Shown here piece after piece: positions 32,690-44,760 of a DNA stretch of 64,000 nt. The position numbers and the translations under genes are program-made. The DNA comes from Eunapius fragilis. Taxonomy: Eukaryota; Porifera; Demospongiae; Spongillida; Spongillidae. Under the pieces are notes generated by a model. That model was given only the letters and a program-made list of their open reading frames with translations, did no database searches and had not been told where the DNA came from. How positions within the stretch are numbered: the stretch's first letter is position 1; each line of letters starts with the position of its first letter. The stretch is taken from assembly GCA_963681505.1 (NCBI GenBank), contig OY811976.1, positions 4,516,003-4,580,002 on the forward strand, given 5' to 3'.

Positions 32690-35600
32690 CTACTCCCTGT
32701 ATGAACCCAGGAGTATAATGGAAAAGCTGTGCAAGCTGTACTGTAATAGTGTCCATTGGACTTCCACCAGTGGACACCCGGCTGCTAGCTTCATCAAGTT
32801 CCCCTCATGTTGGGACATCCACACCACTACAAGACCCATTACTCCTCCTCATCAGGGTACCCCTCTTTCCTTGGATGTTGCACTTCCACATCGGGACACT
32901 GCCTCTCTAGGACCCCCCTCCACACAGTATACCCCTCCTGCTCCACCACTACATGCAACCCCCACTTCCACCTCCACAATTACACACCATTCGGGGATCC
33001 TAATACACCATCTTCATATTTGGGGACGGTCTGCTGCAACTATATATTCTTGCAGCCCAATTGGACACCATGGTATTATCAGAAGTTAAAAAACAGATGA
33101 AACAAGTAATAAAAACATTCTCTATGAGAAAGTTGGTGGCATATAGGATTGGAATAGTGGTATAGAAAGGAAGGAAACAAGGGTCTATTAAGAAGGGGAA
33201 ATTATAATAGTCCTATATTTCGCACACAAACAATGTCCTACAAATGGGCAAAATATAGGACTATTATACATTTCCCCTTCTTATTAGACCCTTGTTTCCT
33301 TTTTACACCATTATTCCAATCCTATATGCCACCAACACAGCAATTCGGCCGTCCGCACGTGGGTGATTACAAATTACACATTCAGACATGCATCCGTGCA
33401 TATCACAAAGCGTGCACTCACGATTAACGTAGTCATGATATTTTTTAAACTTCACCGTCCAACCCATACGGAAATATTAAACGCACATTTAACCTTCTCC
33501 AAGCGTTTATAAAATTTGAATTCGATAGTCTACAAGTAAATAAAAACATTCTCTACGAGAAAGTTGGTGTGATATAGGATTTGATTATGACATTGGTGGT
33601 GTAAAAAGCAAGGAAACAAGGTCTTATCAGAAGGGAAAATGTCATAGTCCTATATTTAGCACATTTCTAGGGTATGTGTTGTTTGTGTGCTAAATATAGG
33701 ACTATGACATTTTCCCTTCTGATAAGACCTTGTTTCCTTGCTTTTTACACCACCAATGTCATAATCAAATCCTATATCCCACCAACTTTCTCGTAGAGAA
33801 TGTTTTTATTTACTTGTTTTCTTAATTTTTTTTTCATATATTATATAAAAGCGAGTCCTCCAGCCGATTCTGAAGCTATTGGTGAAAATTTCATCGCTTA
33901 GAAATGTTCCTGTCCTGAGTTATGCGTTGCCAAGAAGGAGGAGAAGGAGAAAAAGAAGACGACCCGCCCCTTGTTCCGAGACTGGGTACGAGGACGGGCA
34001 GTACACTCTTGTTCTCAACAACCACGCGGTTCAGCGACATGAAACAAAAACGAAACTACTCATTTTTGACTTCTAGATCGATTGCTAAAACAAGCTACAC
34101 AATCCGATCGTCGGGAGTGTTGTTACAGACGGGTCGCTTTTTTAATGACATTCATAGTCGGGGTCAAATCCTATATGGAAGTTTCTAACGAAACTTCCGA
34201 TAAATGCAGTCACCGCGACACAGGCACTGCGCACATGATGTATTCAATGAAGGTATGTGCGTACACAATCGGCTAGTTTTTCTAATGCCTAAAATTGAAA
34301 GCAATGTGCTCAGATAACACATGCGTAAAAAGCATTGCTGTCGCTGCTGCTACAAAGGGGTGACGCAAGGCTAGTTGTTCAGAGGCCCCACCTTTATGAT
34401 CTTCGAATCTATGGGTCTTGTCACTCTGACGGGTGTGGTTATTTCGGGTTAGTGGTGTGCTTAATGCTATGCACACTTACATGTCTCTATGTGTACCTTG
34501 TCATGCCCTCCCTCCTCTCCCCTCCCAACAGGATTCTGAGGAGGTCATGAGGAGGACTTGGACTCAGTGACAGCAAACATTGAGTATGTACAACAGAACA
34601 TTCTTGAGTTGCAAAATGAGCTGATAGCCGTTGAAGATGCAAGGGTGGGTAATGATGAGCGAGTTGGAACAGCATCATGATCCATTATCTCCCCCCACTC
34701 TCCCCCATCCCTCAGACCTGTGAGGGTGACACAGTGGAGGCTCATAGCATCATTATGTCCTGCAATCCACGGGAATGCAAGTACATCATGGAGCATCTCC
34801 TGGACATTGTCCTCCATCTTGTAGGTTACATGTGCTCAGCAAACATGAGGCATGGGGAGGGGGGTGGGGGTGGGATTATAAATAACATAAAATACATTTA
34901 TTGGCATCTAGAGCACCATATCAGTGTCATCAAATAGGTGCCAAATGCTGCATCAGCATTGGGCCATCCGTCATCACCAGTCACACAATGCACCCCCCCC
35001 CCTACAGAAACCACTTCCTTATAATAATCAAATGTTTGATAACTGTTAAACCAGAAATGGGAATGTGACATGTGTGCATGTAGGAATTATAAAGAGGGTG
35101 GGGGTGTGGATTGTTTAAAGTGCACATACGCCCCCCCCCCCCCCCCCCCCCCCCCCGCTATAGGGCATTCCACAAGAGTATTTTAAATTGCTATCCACTG
35201 CACCACTGCCACAATAAACTATTATGTGTACATGTTTATTGGTGCAACTACAATGTATTATCCCTACATGTACATGTATGTGTTTTGCAGAAGCATGTAC
35301 AAGTTTTTGGCTATGTAACCATGAATGCAAGGTTTTTCCTTAGTCCATTGGGTAAGATGCCAACCCATTTCTGGATAAATGATCTCTGCATGGGGGAAAC
35401 AACTGCAGGAGAATTGAAGTTCCAGGCACAAGTAGATGCAGCGTATCTTAGTCGTGGCCTTCCTTTGCAACGGTATACTAAATCAATTTCTCGTGTAGAG
35501 GATAATGTGGTTGAGAGCTTGGTAGATTTTGTGTACTCAGATGAAAATGTAGCCAGGCTAGCTTGGGTACCTAGAAAGGCCTTGAATAAACAATGGAGTG

Positions 35601-36848
35601 TTCTCAATCACTGGGCTGCAATGAAATCACTTGTCCTTAAGCGAGACATTGCATCAATGTACAGCCTATATGCACAAAGAGCCAGTGCTGCTCATAAGGT
35701 CATTGGGAAGTCCCTCTTTTTTACCATTGTACATCACATCACAGGTGGTTGTGGCAAGAAACAGTCTGCAAGGGCAGGTATAGATTACATAAAAGTTAAC
35801 TTTCATTTGGACAACTTTGAGATAGTGGACAAAATCATTGACATAGTGGTCCCAGTCACTGACACTGACCAAGAACAGCGAGATGAAATTCTACGTCAAA
35901 AGGGTCTAGTGTTTGATTTTATCTCCTACGGTTATGCCCACCATGTCAGAAAAGGTGTACTAACTCAGTATGAATTCAATGATCAAAGAGGTAAAGAGCA
36001 TGAATGTAATGTGACCAGTGAAGAGAGGTGTCAGTTTAAAGCATATAAGAATTCACACACTATGAGCGAATTTTCTGATGCATTTGGAATACCTGAGAAG
36101 CAGCAAGAATTTGTTGATAGTGTCAAGGCTCAACTGGATAATTGTAGTACCATTCAAGGTTGTATTGCTGATGGATACTGCACAACATCTCATAGCCCAT
36201 ACTACACTCTGGATCTAGCAGAAGATCATGCTCCAAAGAGAACCTACTCAGCAGCTGGTCGACTGGAGTGCCATGCATGTTGTGCGCCTTTCCTATTTTA
36301 TGACACTTTACTTCAAATCTGATATATTTCTGGAGAGGCATGTGTGTAGTGGTATCTTTGTCCCCAAAGATGCCCTTAGCATGGCTATGCGTTATGCGGA
36401 TAGTGTACTGGCTACAAGGGATTTCTCTGTTGATGGTAATGTTGCTAGTGTGTCTGCATTATTCCCTGCTGTAGAAGGTATGCCATCTTATGCAACGTTT
36501 GAAGCTAATTTCCAACTCGGATGGGCTCACGTCCGAAAAAACATGCACCCAGGCTTCAGCAGCAGTGTAGAAGAGTTCATCCACGACTGTTGGCAAGAGG
36601 GTGTAGCAAGCCGCGTAAAAGTGTCGGCAGAAGCAGTAGTAGCACGCCTTGCAGAAGAATACACATCAAGAAAGATTCGATTGGCCGAGCTTCCTGTCGT
36701 GGGGCAAGTGCGTGGCTCCTATCAGTCAATTGGCCAGCGTAAAATTGCGAACGATGCAGGTGAAAATTCTACACTCGTTAGAAAGAGGCGGGGCCAAGCA
36801 TTGACGGACGCGAACGCATGCAGACAAGCAAAGAAGCGACGGGTATAG
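32690..36848 (+). CDS. Multi-exon gene of unknown function with kinesin-stalk-like exons (left arm)
   Basis: Four pieces can be placed. The first is a Pro/Thr-rich exon from 32690, after TTTCCTATAG. Exon a, ending 34644, reads EEDLDSVTANIEYVQQNILE and LQNELIAVEDAR. Exon b, 34716-34820, reads TCEGDTVEAHSIIMSCNPRE and CKYIMEHLLDIVLHL. The large exon from 35291, after TTTTGCAG, opens KHVQVFGYVTMNARFF. Exons a, b and the large exon join in phase 0. Exons a and b resemble the KIF21/KIF27-type kinesin coiled coil (I-x-Y-x-x-x-x-I-x-x-L/C-Q then E-G-D-T... C...A-x-Y-L-L-x-H-x-L). The large exon is unrecognised. Its frame changes near 36240 and then continues to 36848, ending in basic clusters (RKRRG, KKRRV) that look like a nuclear localisation signal. 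No motor domain is seen. The frame change is in both arms, so this is either a pseudogene or a missed feature. Confidence 0.5.
33103..33342. mobile_element. Long-hairpin MITE, copy 2, right end truncated (left arm)
   Basis: GAAAGTTGGTGGCATATAGG and GGAAACAAGGGTCTATTAAG are mirrored by CTTATTAGACCCTTGTTTCC and CCTATATGCCACCAAC. The outermost part of the right arm (the reverse of AACATTCTCTATGAG) is missing. It is the same family as the next element 190 bp away. Confidence 0.8.
33533..33815. mobile_element. Long-hairpin MITE, copy 3, near perfect (left arm)
   Basis: From CAAGTAAATAAAAACATTCT to the loop and back, the two ~130-bp halves are almost exactly complementary (TTCTCTACGAGAAAGTTGG, ACAAGGTCTTATCAGAAGGG, TAGTCCTATATTTAGCAC). 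Only a few mismatches are visible. A transcript through it would form a long RNA hairpin. The loop is about 20 nt. No gene is inside. Confidence 0.9.
34125..34200 (-). repeat. GGAACT/TTGACCC module, copy 3 (left arm)
   Basis: On the minus strand this reads AACTTCCATATAGGATTTGA, CCCCGACTATGAATGTCATT, AAAAAAGCGACCCGTCTG, matching the copies at 22855 and 26010 in order and spacing. It mirrors to 40853-40928. Confidence 0.55.
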
Positions 36849-37239
36849 CATGCCTATCTTGACTGCAATGTTAATTTTTCATTTGTGCACTGCATTTTTA
36901 TTTGGTTTATTACATTTGTGTCAAGGTTTAACAGGATAAGAATGCGTATGAAAAAAGTGTACCTGGCGAACCAACTTACCTGAACCCATTTTCTTACAAT
37001 AATCACCATATTTGTTCGAATGCAACCTGTCACGAAATACATGCAGTATTGTACCTCAAAATGGTCAAATATACGAATCCTTGCAAATCCGAGAATCGTA
37101 TTAAAACAGAGGGAATTAATCACTATTTGCAAAGCCCCAAAATTTGACGATTTTCCCCGCTTTTCTCGTGGATGCGGTGTTAAATGTGAATCAAGTTGTG
37201 AGGTTTACGACGCATGCGCGTCTGGATTCACGCCACGTG

Positions 37240-37427
37240 ATGACCATTTTTCGTCGCGAGTCGGTAAGTATAGTCTCAGTAATACCTCACAAAATGTTAA
37301 TTTGTGCGATTTTCAGGATCTGATGACCACTGTACTGCGGAACACCACTACATCTTCTACCGCTAGTGAAACACCAGGAAACCAACTTTTCCGCCTACAG
37401 TACAAAGCACCATTATTCGGTTCCTGA
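37240..37427 (+). CDS. First exons of an unknown gene at the palindrome centre (left version)
   Basis: The ATG at 37240 lies in CCACGTGATG and opens MTIFRRES, then a 53-bp intron (37264-37316: GTAAGTATAG to GCGATTTTCAG), then DLMTTVLRNTTTSSTAS. Identity with the right arm stops at 37367, inside this second exon. The left version then continues ETPGNQLFRLQYKAPLFGS and a stop. Just upstream, ACGCATGCGCGTC is a near-palindromic CpG-containing site that resembles an NRF1-type promoter element. The protein is unrecognised. The left continuation is probably not original, because the right-hand version ends in a good donor. Confidence 0.4.
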
Positions 37428-37684
37428 AGTTATGTCGACCAACAGTCGTAAAGGTCAGTCTAAGAAGGTTATGAACAAACATGGTACCGCACAAACACTT
37501 AGTTGACGTAGTTAAAAAAAGCTTACCGGGTGATGATGCGTAGCGGTTCTTACTAGCCAAAAAACACCACTAGAATGACTTCCCAATAATCTTTTTCAGA
37601 TTTCCTGACAAGCAAAGCTTACAGTAACTCACCTGGCGTAGCGCACCCACGACATTTTCCTATAAGCTGCATGGCTCCTACTTG
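37368..37684. other. Unique spacer of the inverted repeat
   Basis: These 317 bp do not match between the arms. They contain the rest of the exon seen on the minus strand (QVGAMQLIGKCRGCATP then a GTGAGT donor near 37630-37684) and short AT-rich sequence. There is no self-complementary core, so the structure is a spaced inverted repeat, not a simple fold-back point. Confidence 0.8.
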
Positions 37685-37812
37685 ACTAGCGGTAGAAGAT
37701 GTAGTGGTGTTCCGCAGTACAGTGGTCATCAGATCCTGAAAATCGCACAAATTAACATTTTGTGAGGTATTACTGAGACTATACTTACCGACTCGCGACG
37801 AAAAATGGTCAT
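37632..37812 (-). CDS. First exons of an unknown gene at the palindrome centre (right version)
   Basis: This is the mirror of the exon pair at 37240. It has the same MTIFRRES start and 53-bp intron, then DLMTTVLRNTTTSSTAS continuing across the arm boundary into QVGAMQLIGKCRGCATP, and a GTGAGTT donor. This version looks like the natural exon. Its 3' continuation on the minus strand would run through the spacer into the left arm, where I see no matching exon. Confidence 0.4.
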
Positions 37813-38203
37813 CACGTGGCGTGAATCCAGACGCGCATGCGTCGTAAACCTCACAACTTGATTCACATTTAACACCGCATCCACGAGAAAAGCGGGGAAA
37901 ATCGTCAAATTTTGGGGCTTTGCAAATAGTGATTAATTCCCTCTGTTTTAATACGATTCTCGGATTTGCAAGGATTCGTATATTTGACCATTTTGAGGTA
38001 CAATACTGCATGTATTTCGTGACAGGTTGCATTCGAACAAATATGGTGATTATTGTAAGAAAATGGGTTCAGGTAAGTTGGTTCGCCAGGTACACTTTTT
38101 TCATACGCATTCTTATCCTGTTAAACCTTGACACAAATGTAATAAACCAAATAAAAATGCAGTGCACAAATGAAAAATTAACATTGCAGTCAAGATAGGC
38201 ATG

Positions 38204-41200
38204 CTATACCCGTCGCTTCTTTGCTTGTCTGCATGCGTTCGCGTCCGTCAATGCTTGGCCCCGCCTCTTTCTAACGAGTGTAGAATTTTCACCTGCATCG
38301 TTCGCAATTTTACGCTGGCCAATTGACTGATAGGAGCCACGCACTTGCCCCACGACAGGAAGCTCGGCCAATCGAATCTTTCTTGATGTGTATTCTTCTG
38401 CAAGGCGTGCTACTACTGCTTCTGCCGACACTTTTACGCGGCTTGCTACACCCTCTTGCCAACAGTCGTGGATGAACTCTTCTACACTGCTGCTGAAGCC
38501 TGGGTGCATGTTTTTTCGGACGTGAGCCCATCCGAGTTGGAAATTAGCTTCAAACGTTGCATAAGATGGCATACCTTCTACAGCAGGGAATAATGCAGAC
38601 ACACTAGCAACATTACCATCAACAGAGAAATCCCTTGTAGCCAGTACACTATCCGCATAACGCATAGCCATGCTAAGGGCATCTTTGGGGACAAAGATAC
38701 CACTACACACATGCCTCTCCAGAAATATATCAGATTTGAAGTAAAGTGTCATAAAATAGGAAAGGCGCACAACATGCATGGCACTCCAGTCGACCAGCTG
38801 CTGAGTAGGTTCTCTTTGGAGCATGATCTTCTGCTAGATCCAGAGTGTAGTATGGGCTATGAGATGTTGTGCAGTATCCATCAGCAATACAACCTTGAAT
38901 GGTACTACAATTATCCAGTTGAGCCTTGACACTATCAACAAATTCTTGCTGCTTCTCAGGTATTCCAAATGCATCAGAAAATTCGCTCATAGTGTGTGAA
39001 TTCTTATATGCTTTAAACTGACACCTCTCTTCACTGGTCACATTACATTCATGCTCTTTACCTCTTTGATCATTGAATTCATACTGAGTTAGTACACCTT
39101 TTCTGACATGGTGGGCATAACCGTAGGAGATAAAATCAAACACTAGACCCTTTTGACGTAGAATTTCATCTCGCTGTTCTTGGTCAGTGTCAGTGACTGG
39201 GACCACTATGTCAATGATTTTGTCCACTATCTCAAAGTTGTCCAAATGAAAGTTAACTTTTATGTAATCTATACCTGCCCTTGCAGACTGTTTCTTGCCA
39301 CAACCACCTGTGATGTGATGTACAATGGTAAAAAAGAGGGACTTCCCAATGACCTTATGAGCAGCACTGGCTCTTTGTGCATATAGGCTGTACATTGATG
39401 CAATGTCTCGCTTAAGGACAAGTGATTTCATTGCAGCCCAGTGATTGAGAACACTCCATTGTTTATTCAAGGCCTTTCTAGGTACCCAAGCTAGCCTGGC
39501 TACATTTTCATCTGAGTACACAAAATCTACCAAGCTCTCAACCACATTATCCTCTACACGAGAAATTGATTTAGTATACCGTTGCAAAGGAAGGCCACGA
39601 CTAAGATACGCTGCATCTACTTGTGCCTGGAACTTCAATTCTCCTGCAGTTGTTTCCCCCATGCAGAGATCATTTATCCAGAAATGGGTTGGCATCTTAC
39701 CCAATGGACTAAGGAAAAACCTTGCATTCATGGTTACATAGCCAAAAACTTGTACATGCTTCTGCAAAACACATACATGTACATGTAGGGATAATACATT
39801 GTAGTTGCACCAATAAACATGTACACATAATAGTTTATTGTGGCAGTGGTGCAGTGGATAGCAATTTAAAATACTCTTGTGGAATGCCCTATAGCGGGGG
39901 GGGGGGGGGGGGGGGGGGGGGGCGTATGTGCACTTTAAACAATCCACACCCCCACCCTCTTTATAATTCCTACATGCACACATGTCACATTCCCATTTCT
40001 GGTTTAACAGTTATCAAACATTTGATTATTATAAGGAAGTGGTTTCTGTAGGGGGGGGGGTGCATTGTGTGACTGGTGATGACGGATGGCCCAATGCTGA
40101 TGCAGCATTTGGCACCTATTTGATGACACTGATATGGTGCTCTAGATGCCAATAAATGTATTTTATGTTATTTATAATCCCACCCCCACCCCCCTCCCCA
40201 TGCCTCATGTTTGCTGAGCACATGTAACCTACAAGATGGAGGACAATGTCCAGGAGATGCTCCATGATGTACTTGCATTCCCGTGGATTGCAGGACATAA
40301 TGATGCTATGAGCCTCCACTGTGTCACCCTCACAGGTCTGAGGGATGGGGGAGAGTGGGGGGAGATAATGGATCATGATGCTGTTCCAACTCGCTCATCA
40401 TTACCCACCCTTGCATCTTCAACGGCTATCAGCTCATTTTGCAACTCAAGAATGTTCTGTTGTACATACTCAATGTTTGCTGTCACTGAGTCCAAGTCCT
40501 CCTCATGACCTCCTCAGAATCCTGTTGGGAGGGGAGAGGAGGGAGGGCATGACAAGGTACACATAGAGACATGTAAGTGTGCATAGCATTAAGCACACCA
40601 CTAACCCGAAATAACCACACCCGTCAGAGTGACAAGACCCATAGATTCGAAGATCATAAAGGTGGGGCCTCTGAACAACTAGCCTTGCGTCACCCCTTTG
40701 TAGCAGCAGCGACAGCAATGCTTTTTACGCATGTGTTATCTGAGCACATTGCTTTCAATTTTAGGCATTAGAAAAACTAGCCGATTGTGTACGCACATAC
40801 CTTCATTGAATACATCATGTGCGCAGTGCCTGTGTCGCGGTGACTGCATTTATCGGAAGTTTCGTTAGAAACTTCCATATAGGATTTGACCCCGACTATG
40901 AATGTCATTAAAAAAGCGACCCGTCTGTAACAACACTCCCGACGATCGGATTGTGTAGCTTGTTTTAGCAATCGATCTAGAAGTCAAAAATGAGTAGTTT
41001 CGTTTTTGTTTCATGTCGCTGAACCGCGTGGTTGTTGAGAACAAGAGTGTACTGCCCGTCCTCGTACCCAGTCTCGGAACAAGGGGCGGGTCGTCTTCTT
41101 TTTCTCCTTCTCCTCCTTCTTGGCAACGCATAACTCAGGACAGGAACATTTCTAAGCGATGAAATTTTCACCAATAGCTTCAGAATCGGCTGGAGGACTC

Positions 41201-42363
41201 GCTTTTATATAATATATGAAAAAAAAATTAAGAAAACAAGTAAATAAAAACATTCTCTACGAGAAAGTTGGTGGGATATAGGATTTGATTATGACATTGG
41301 TGGTGTAAAAAGCAAGGAAACAAGGTCTTATCAGAAGGGAAAATGTCATAGTCCTATATTTAGCACACAAACAACACATACCCTAGAAATGTGCTAAATA
41401 TAGGACTATGACATTTTCCCTTCTGATAAGACCTTGTTTCCTTGCTTTTTACACCACCAATGTCATAATCAAATCCTATATCACACCAACTTTCTCGTAG
41501 AGAATGTTTTTATTTACTTGTAGACTATCGAATTCAAATTTTATAAACGCTTGGAGAAGGTTAAATGTGCGTTTAATATTTCCGTATGGGTTGGACGGTG
41601 AAGTTTAAAAAATATCATGACTACGTTAATCGTGAGTGCACGCTTTGTGATATGCACGGATGCATGTCTGAATGTGTAATTTGTAATCACCCACGTGCGG
41701 ACGGCCGAATTGCTGTGTTGGTGGCATATAGGATTGGAATAATGGTGTAAAAAGGAAACAAGGGTCTAATAAGAAGGGGAAATGTATAATAGTCCTATAT
41801 TTTGCCCATTTGTAGGACATTGTTTGTGTGCGAAATATAGGACTATTATAATTTCCCCTTCTTAATAGACCCTTGTTTCCTTCCTTTCTATACCACTATT
41901 CCAATCCTATATGCCACCAACTTTCTCATAGAGAATGTTTTTATTACTTGTTTCATCTGTTTTTTAACTTCTGATAATACCATGGTGTCCAATTGGGCTG
42001 CAAGAATATATAGTTGCAGCAGACCGTCCCCAAATATGAAGATGGTGTATTAGGATCCCCGAATGGTGTGTAATTGTGGAGGTGGAAGTGGGGGTTGCAT
42101 GTAGTGGTGGAGCAGGAGGGGTATACTGTGTGGAGGGGGGTCCTAGAGAGGCAGTGTCCCGATGTGGAAGTGCAACATCCAAGGAAAGAGGGGTACCCTG
42201 ATGAGGAGGAGTAATGGGTCTTGTAGTGGTGTGGATGTCCCAACATGAGGGGAACTTGATGAAGCTAGCAGCCGGGTGTCCACTGGTGGAAGTCCAATGG
42301 ACACTATTACAGTACAGCTTGCACAGCTTTTCCATTATACTCCTGGGTTCATACAGGGAGTAG
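38204..42363 (-). CDS. Right-arm copy of the multi-exon gene with kinesin-stalk-like exons
   Basis: This is the mirror of 32690-36848. The large exon (38730 up to 39762) and the C-terminal frame (38204-38824) encode the same residues as on the left, including the shared frame change near 38812 and the terminal KKRRV. The stalk-like exons lie at about 40233-40337 and 40409-40512, and the Pro/Thr-rich exon ends at about 42363. The apparently longer N-terminus of the large frame in this arm comes from a different poly-G length, not from real coding sequence. Confidence 0.5.
41238..41520. mobile_element. Long-hairpin MITE, copy 3 (right arm)
   Basis: This is the mirror of 33533-33815, with the same near-perfect self-complementarity. 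Confidence 0.9.
41711..41950. mobile_element. Long-hairpin MITE, copy 2 (right arm)
   Basis: This is the mirror of 33103-33342, with the same truncated end. Confidence 0.8.
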
Positions 42364-42574
42364 CTATAGGAAATGATTGCAGTCATTAAAAATACATTTT
42401 AGCCACAGGTATATGTAACTCAAATAGCAGTGTCACCAGCATGCATACCAGGTGTTAACAAGGCATGCACAGACTTGCATGTGAAGCCTTACACATGTAC
42501 ATCAGATAATTAACCTCCCTTACTACAACTATAGATTATTTAGAGAGGGATTTGAAGCACTTCATACCTCTGTA

Positions 42575-42896
42575 CTCCGTGATACGGTAAGAACTATCCC
42601 TTACGCAATCCACATCCATGTGGGCTTGAAACGAATTACGCAGTGGGATGCAGCACAGACCAAGCTACACGAACATGGTTTCATAGGATGGCAGAGATCA
42701 AGGGATAGTTCTCAGTATCACTACAGGTATAAGCTACAAATACAAAAACACGCATCACCAATAATAATACGTTACGCTAAATACGAATTACACAGTGGGA
42801 TGCGGCTAAGACCAAGCTACACGAACATGCCTCTTAAAAAAAAATAGTTGCATAGGATGGCAGAGATCAAGGGATAGTTCTTACCGTATCATGGAG
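42575..42896. mobile_element. TIR element with GATACGG ends (right arm)
   Basis: This is the mirror of 32157-32478, with the same internal duplication. Confidence 0.7.
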
Positions 42897-42998
42897 TGCC
42901 ACTATAGAAGGATGTTCTCACGTGATGTGCTTCCAATCCAATCTACAACGTGAACCCACGCGCGAATTGATAAAAGCGAGGTTCATATATGCCATTGA

Positions 42999-44760
42999 CA
43001 GGGGCGGATGCAGGAATTTTCGAAGGGGGTTCACCAGAGGGGGTGGGTGCGAGAGGGGCATGTGCCCCCTCCCGCGTGAAGCGCGGAAGCTTTTGAATTC
43101 ATAAATTAGACGGGCTGGCATTGCATGCAAAATTAACTACTTTTCATACACACGAACATGTACAGGTTTTTTTTAAATCCAAATATTGATATAACTCGAT
43201 TATCATGTAAGTATGCTGGCAAAGGTGCCATGAATGCTACATATGTGCCGGACCTTAAGTGTGTAAAATTAATGCGCATGCATGCATGCGCATCACGATC
43301 ATTTACGGTGTTACATTATGATTATACATATATACATGTCAGTATAGTCATAAAATTGCGACAAAATGATTTTAAAAATCCCTTTGAGTTACTTGTCTTT
43401 GTGATAAAGAGTAGAGAAGAGACGTCGTGTTGCTTCCGAATGAACTCTTCTACTACAGCACGCGACTATCGATCTGCACATCATAATGGATATGCATCAG
43501 ACACAATGATGACAACCACTCTTCACCCATACATGAACGAAAAACAGTTTTCACCCTTCGAAATGCAGAGAATGAACGCTCTGCCTCACAGCTTGTAACA
43601 GGAAGAACACATCCTAGCTGTAGCAAATGATGAACATTGGGAAACAACACAAAGTTAAAGCCCCAGAAGAGTATCGGGTATCTTGGTGCTGCACCTCAAC
43701 CACCTATCCCTCCAAATTTGAAGCTTTAAAAAGAGGCTTTCATATCTTGGCAGTTCGATTTCATAAAGTTTTAAATCATTGACTACAGATTTCAAGACAC
43801 TGTCATCACAGAGAAGGGGCAAGTCTTAAGAGATCTCTAATACTTATACCTTAGAATCTTCAGAGAAACGACTTCTTAACTGCATTAAGACTTCATCGCA
43901 GAATGGAACCATAATTGCAATTTTGTAGTATTCCTTAGGACTATTTGCTTGGTGATTGGATCTGTTCTGCTGCTGTCCAACTACTCGAGGTTGCTTTTCT
44001 TCGCCTCCAGTGCATCTCGTAATATGAATTAAGAATTTCTTCGTACCAACTTTCATATCTCTCATCAATGCCTCTACGCATGGTCTTAACATCTTTGACC
44101 ACACTTTCAACATCACAGAATGCTTCATACATGTATATATCCAGATCTCGCTTTTGAAGCTTGGATGTTATACCACGTAAAGGCATCAAAATGTTTTTCA
44201 GTGCAACAATACAAACAGAAAACTCGAAATTCCTAAATGAGGCTAAAATACCTTGCGCTCTAGTTTTAGCGTCAGAGTCCCAACTCCAGCTATCTGTGCA
44301 GCCTTCATAATCTTCATTATTAGTGTAAAAGTGAGGTGAGATAATCAGTTCACATACTGTGACTACTGATTCCGCTAAAAAAAAAGCAATGCTTTGAAAT
44401 TTCCTTTGTTAGTACTTTCATTGGCAGTACTATCATCCCGGTGGCCTCTAAGTGCAATTCCTTGCTTACCACAGTACACTAAACAATCAGCAATGCTTTC
44501 TAAAGCTGCTTTGTTAAAAGAGAATTCACTTTCTTGCTGTTGAAGCATCCGTACATCAATCAAACACCCCCCCCCCCCCCCCACCCCCCATGTATCCGCC
44601 ACTGCTCCTGCGCGAAGCGCGGACGCTTTTTGTTGCTGTACCTTCAAATTGCAATTTAAAACGCTATATTGCGCAACTATGAATATATAATTAGACAAAC
44701 GAAAGGGGGGGGCACGTGCCCCCGGTGCCCCCGGTGCCCCCCCCCCCGGATCCGCCACTG
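42999..44760 (-). mobile_element. hAT element with decayed transposase (right arm)
   Basis: This is the mirror of 30296-32054. ATTGA flanks both ends (42994-42998 and 44761-44765). The transposase fragments run 44572 to 43453 on the minus strand with the same stops. One residue differs (HWRRRK here). Confidence 0.8.

Larger units (their letters stand above)
22261..37367. repeat. Left arm of a ~15-kb inverted repeat
   Basis: The sequence is the reverse complement of 37685-52814 throughout. Paired coordinates sum to 75052 near the centre and drift to 75053-75056 and then 75072-75078 outward through small length changes. All landmarks occur in mirror order. At the outer end GGGCGGGACAGCAG pairs with the last 14 bases before the gap on the right. 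At the inner end CTTCTACCGCTAGT pairs with ACTAGCGGTAGAAG, and identity stops at 37368. Sampled differences are mostly single-base changes in homopolymer length, with a rare substitution such as T/A near 31047. Confidence 0.97.

Noticed and set aside
32667..33100. Second overlapping frame (MLGHPHHYKTHYSSSS) in the Pro/Thr-rich exon
   Set aside because: The frame following the TTTCCTATAG acceptor has the better splice context. This one looks like a shifted shadow.
35115..35872. Antisense ORFs of 68-98 residues opposite the large exon, and their mirrors
   Set aside because: They are shadows of the real frame on the other strand.
37368..37684. Spacer as a perfect fold-back hairpin loop
   Set aside because: The spacer is 317 bp of unique sequence with exon content, so the arms are not joined by a simple short loop.
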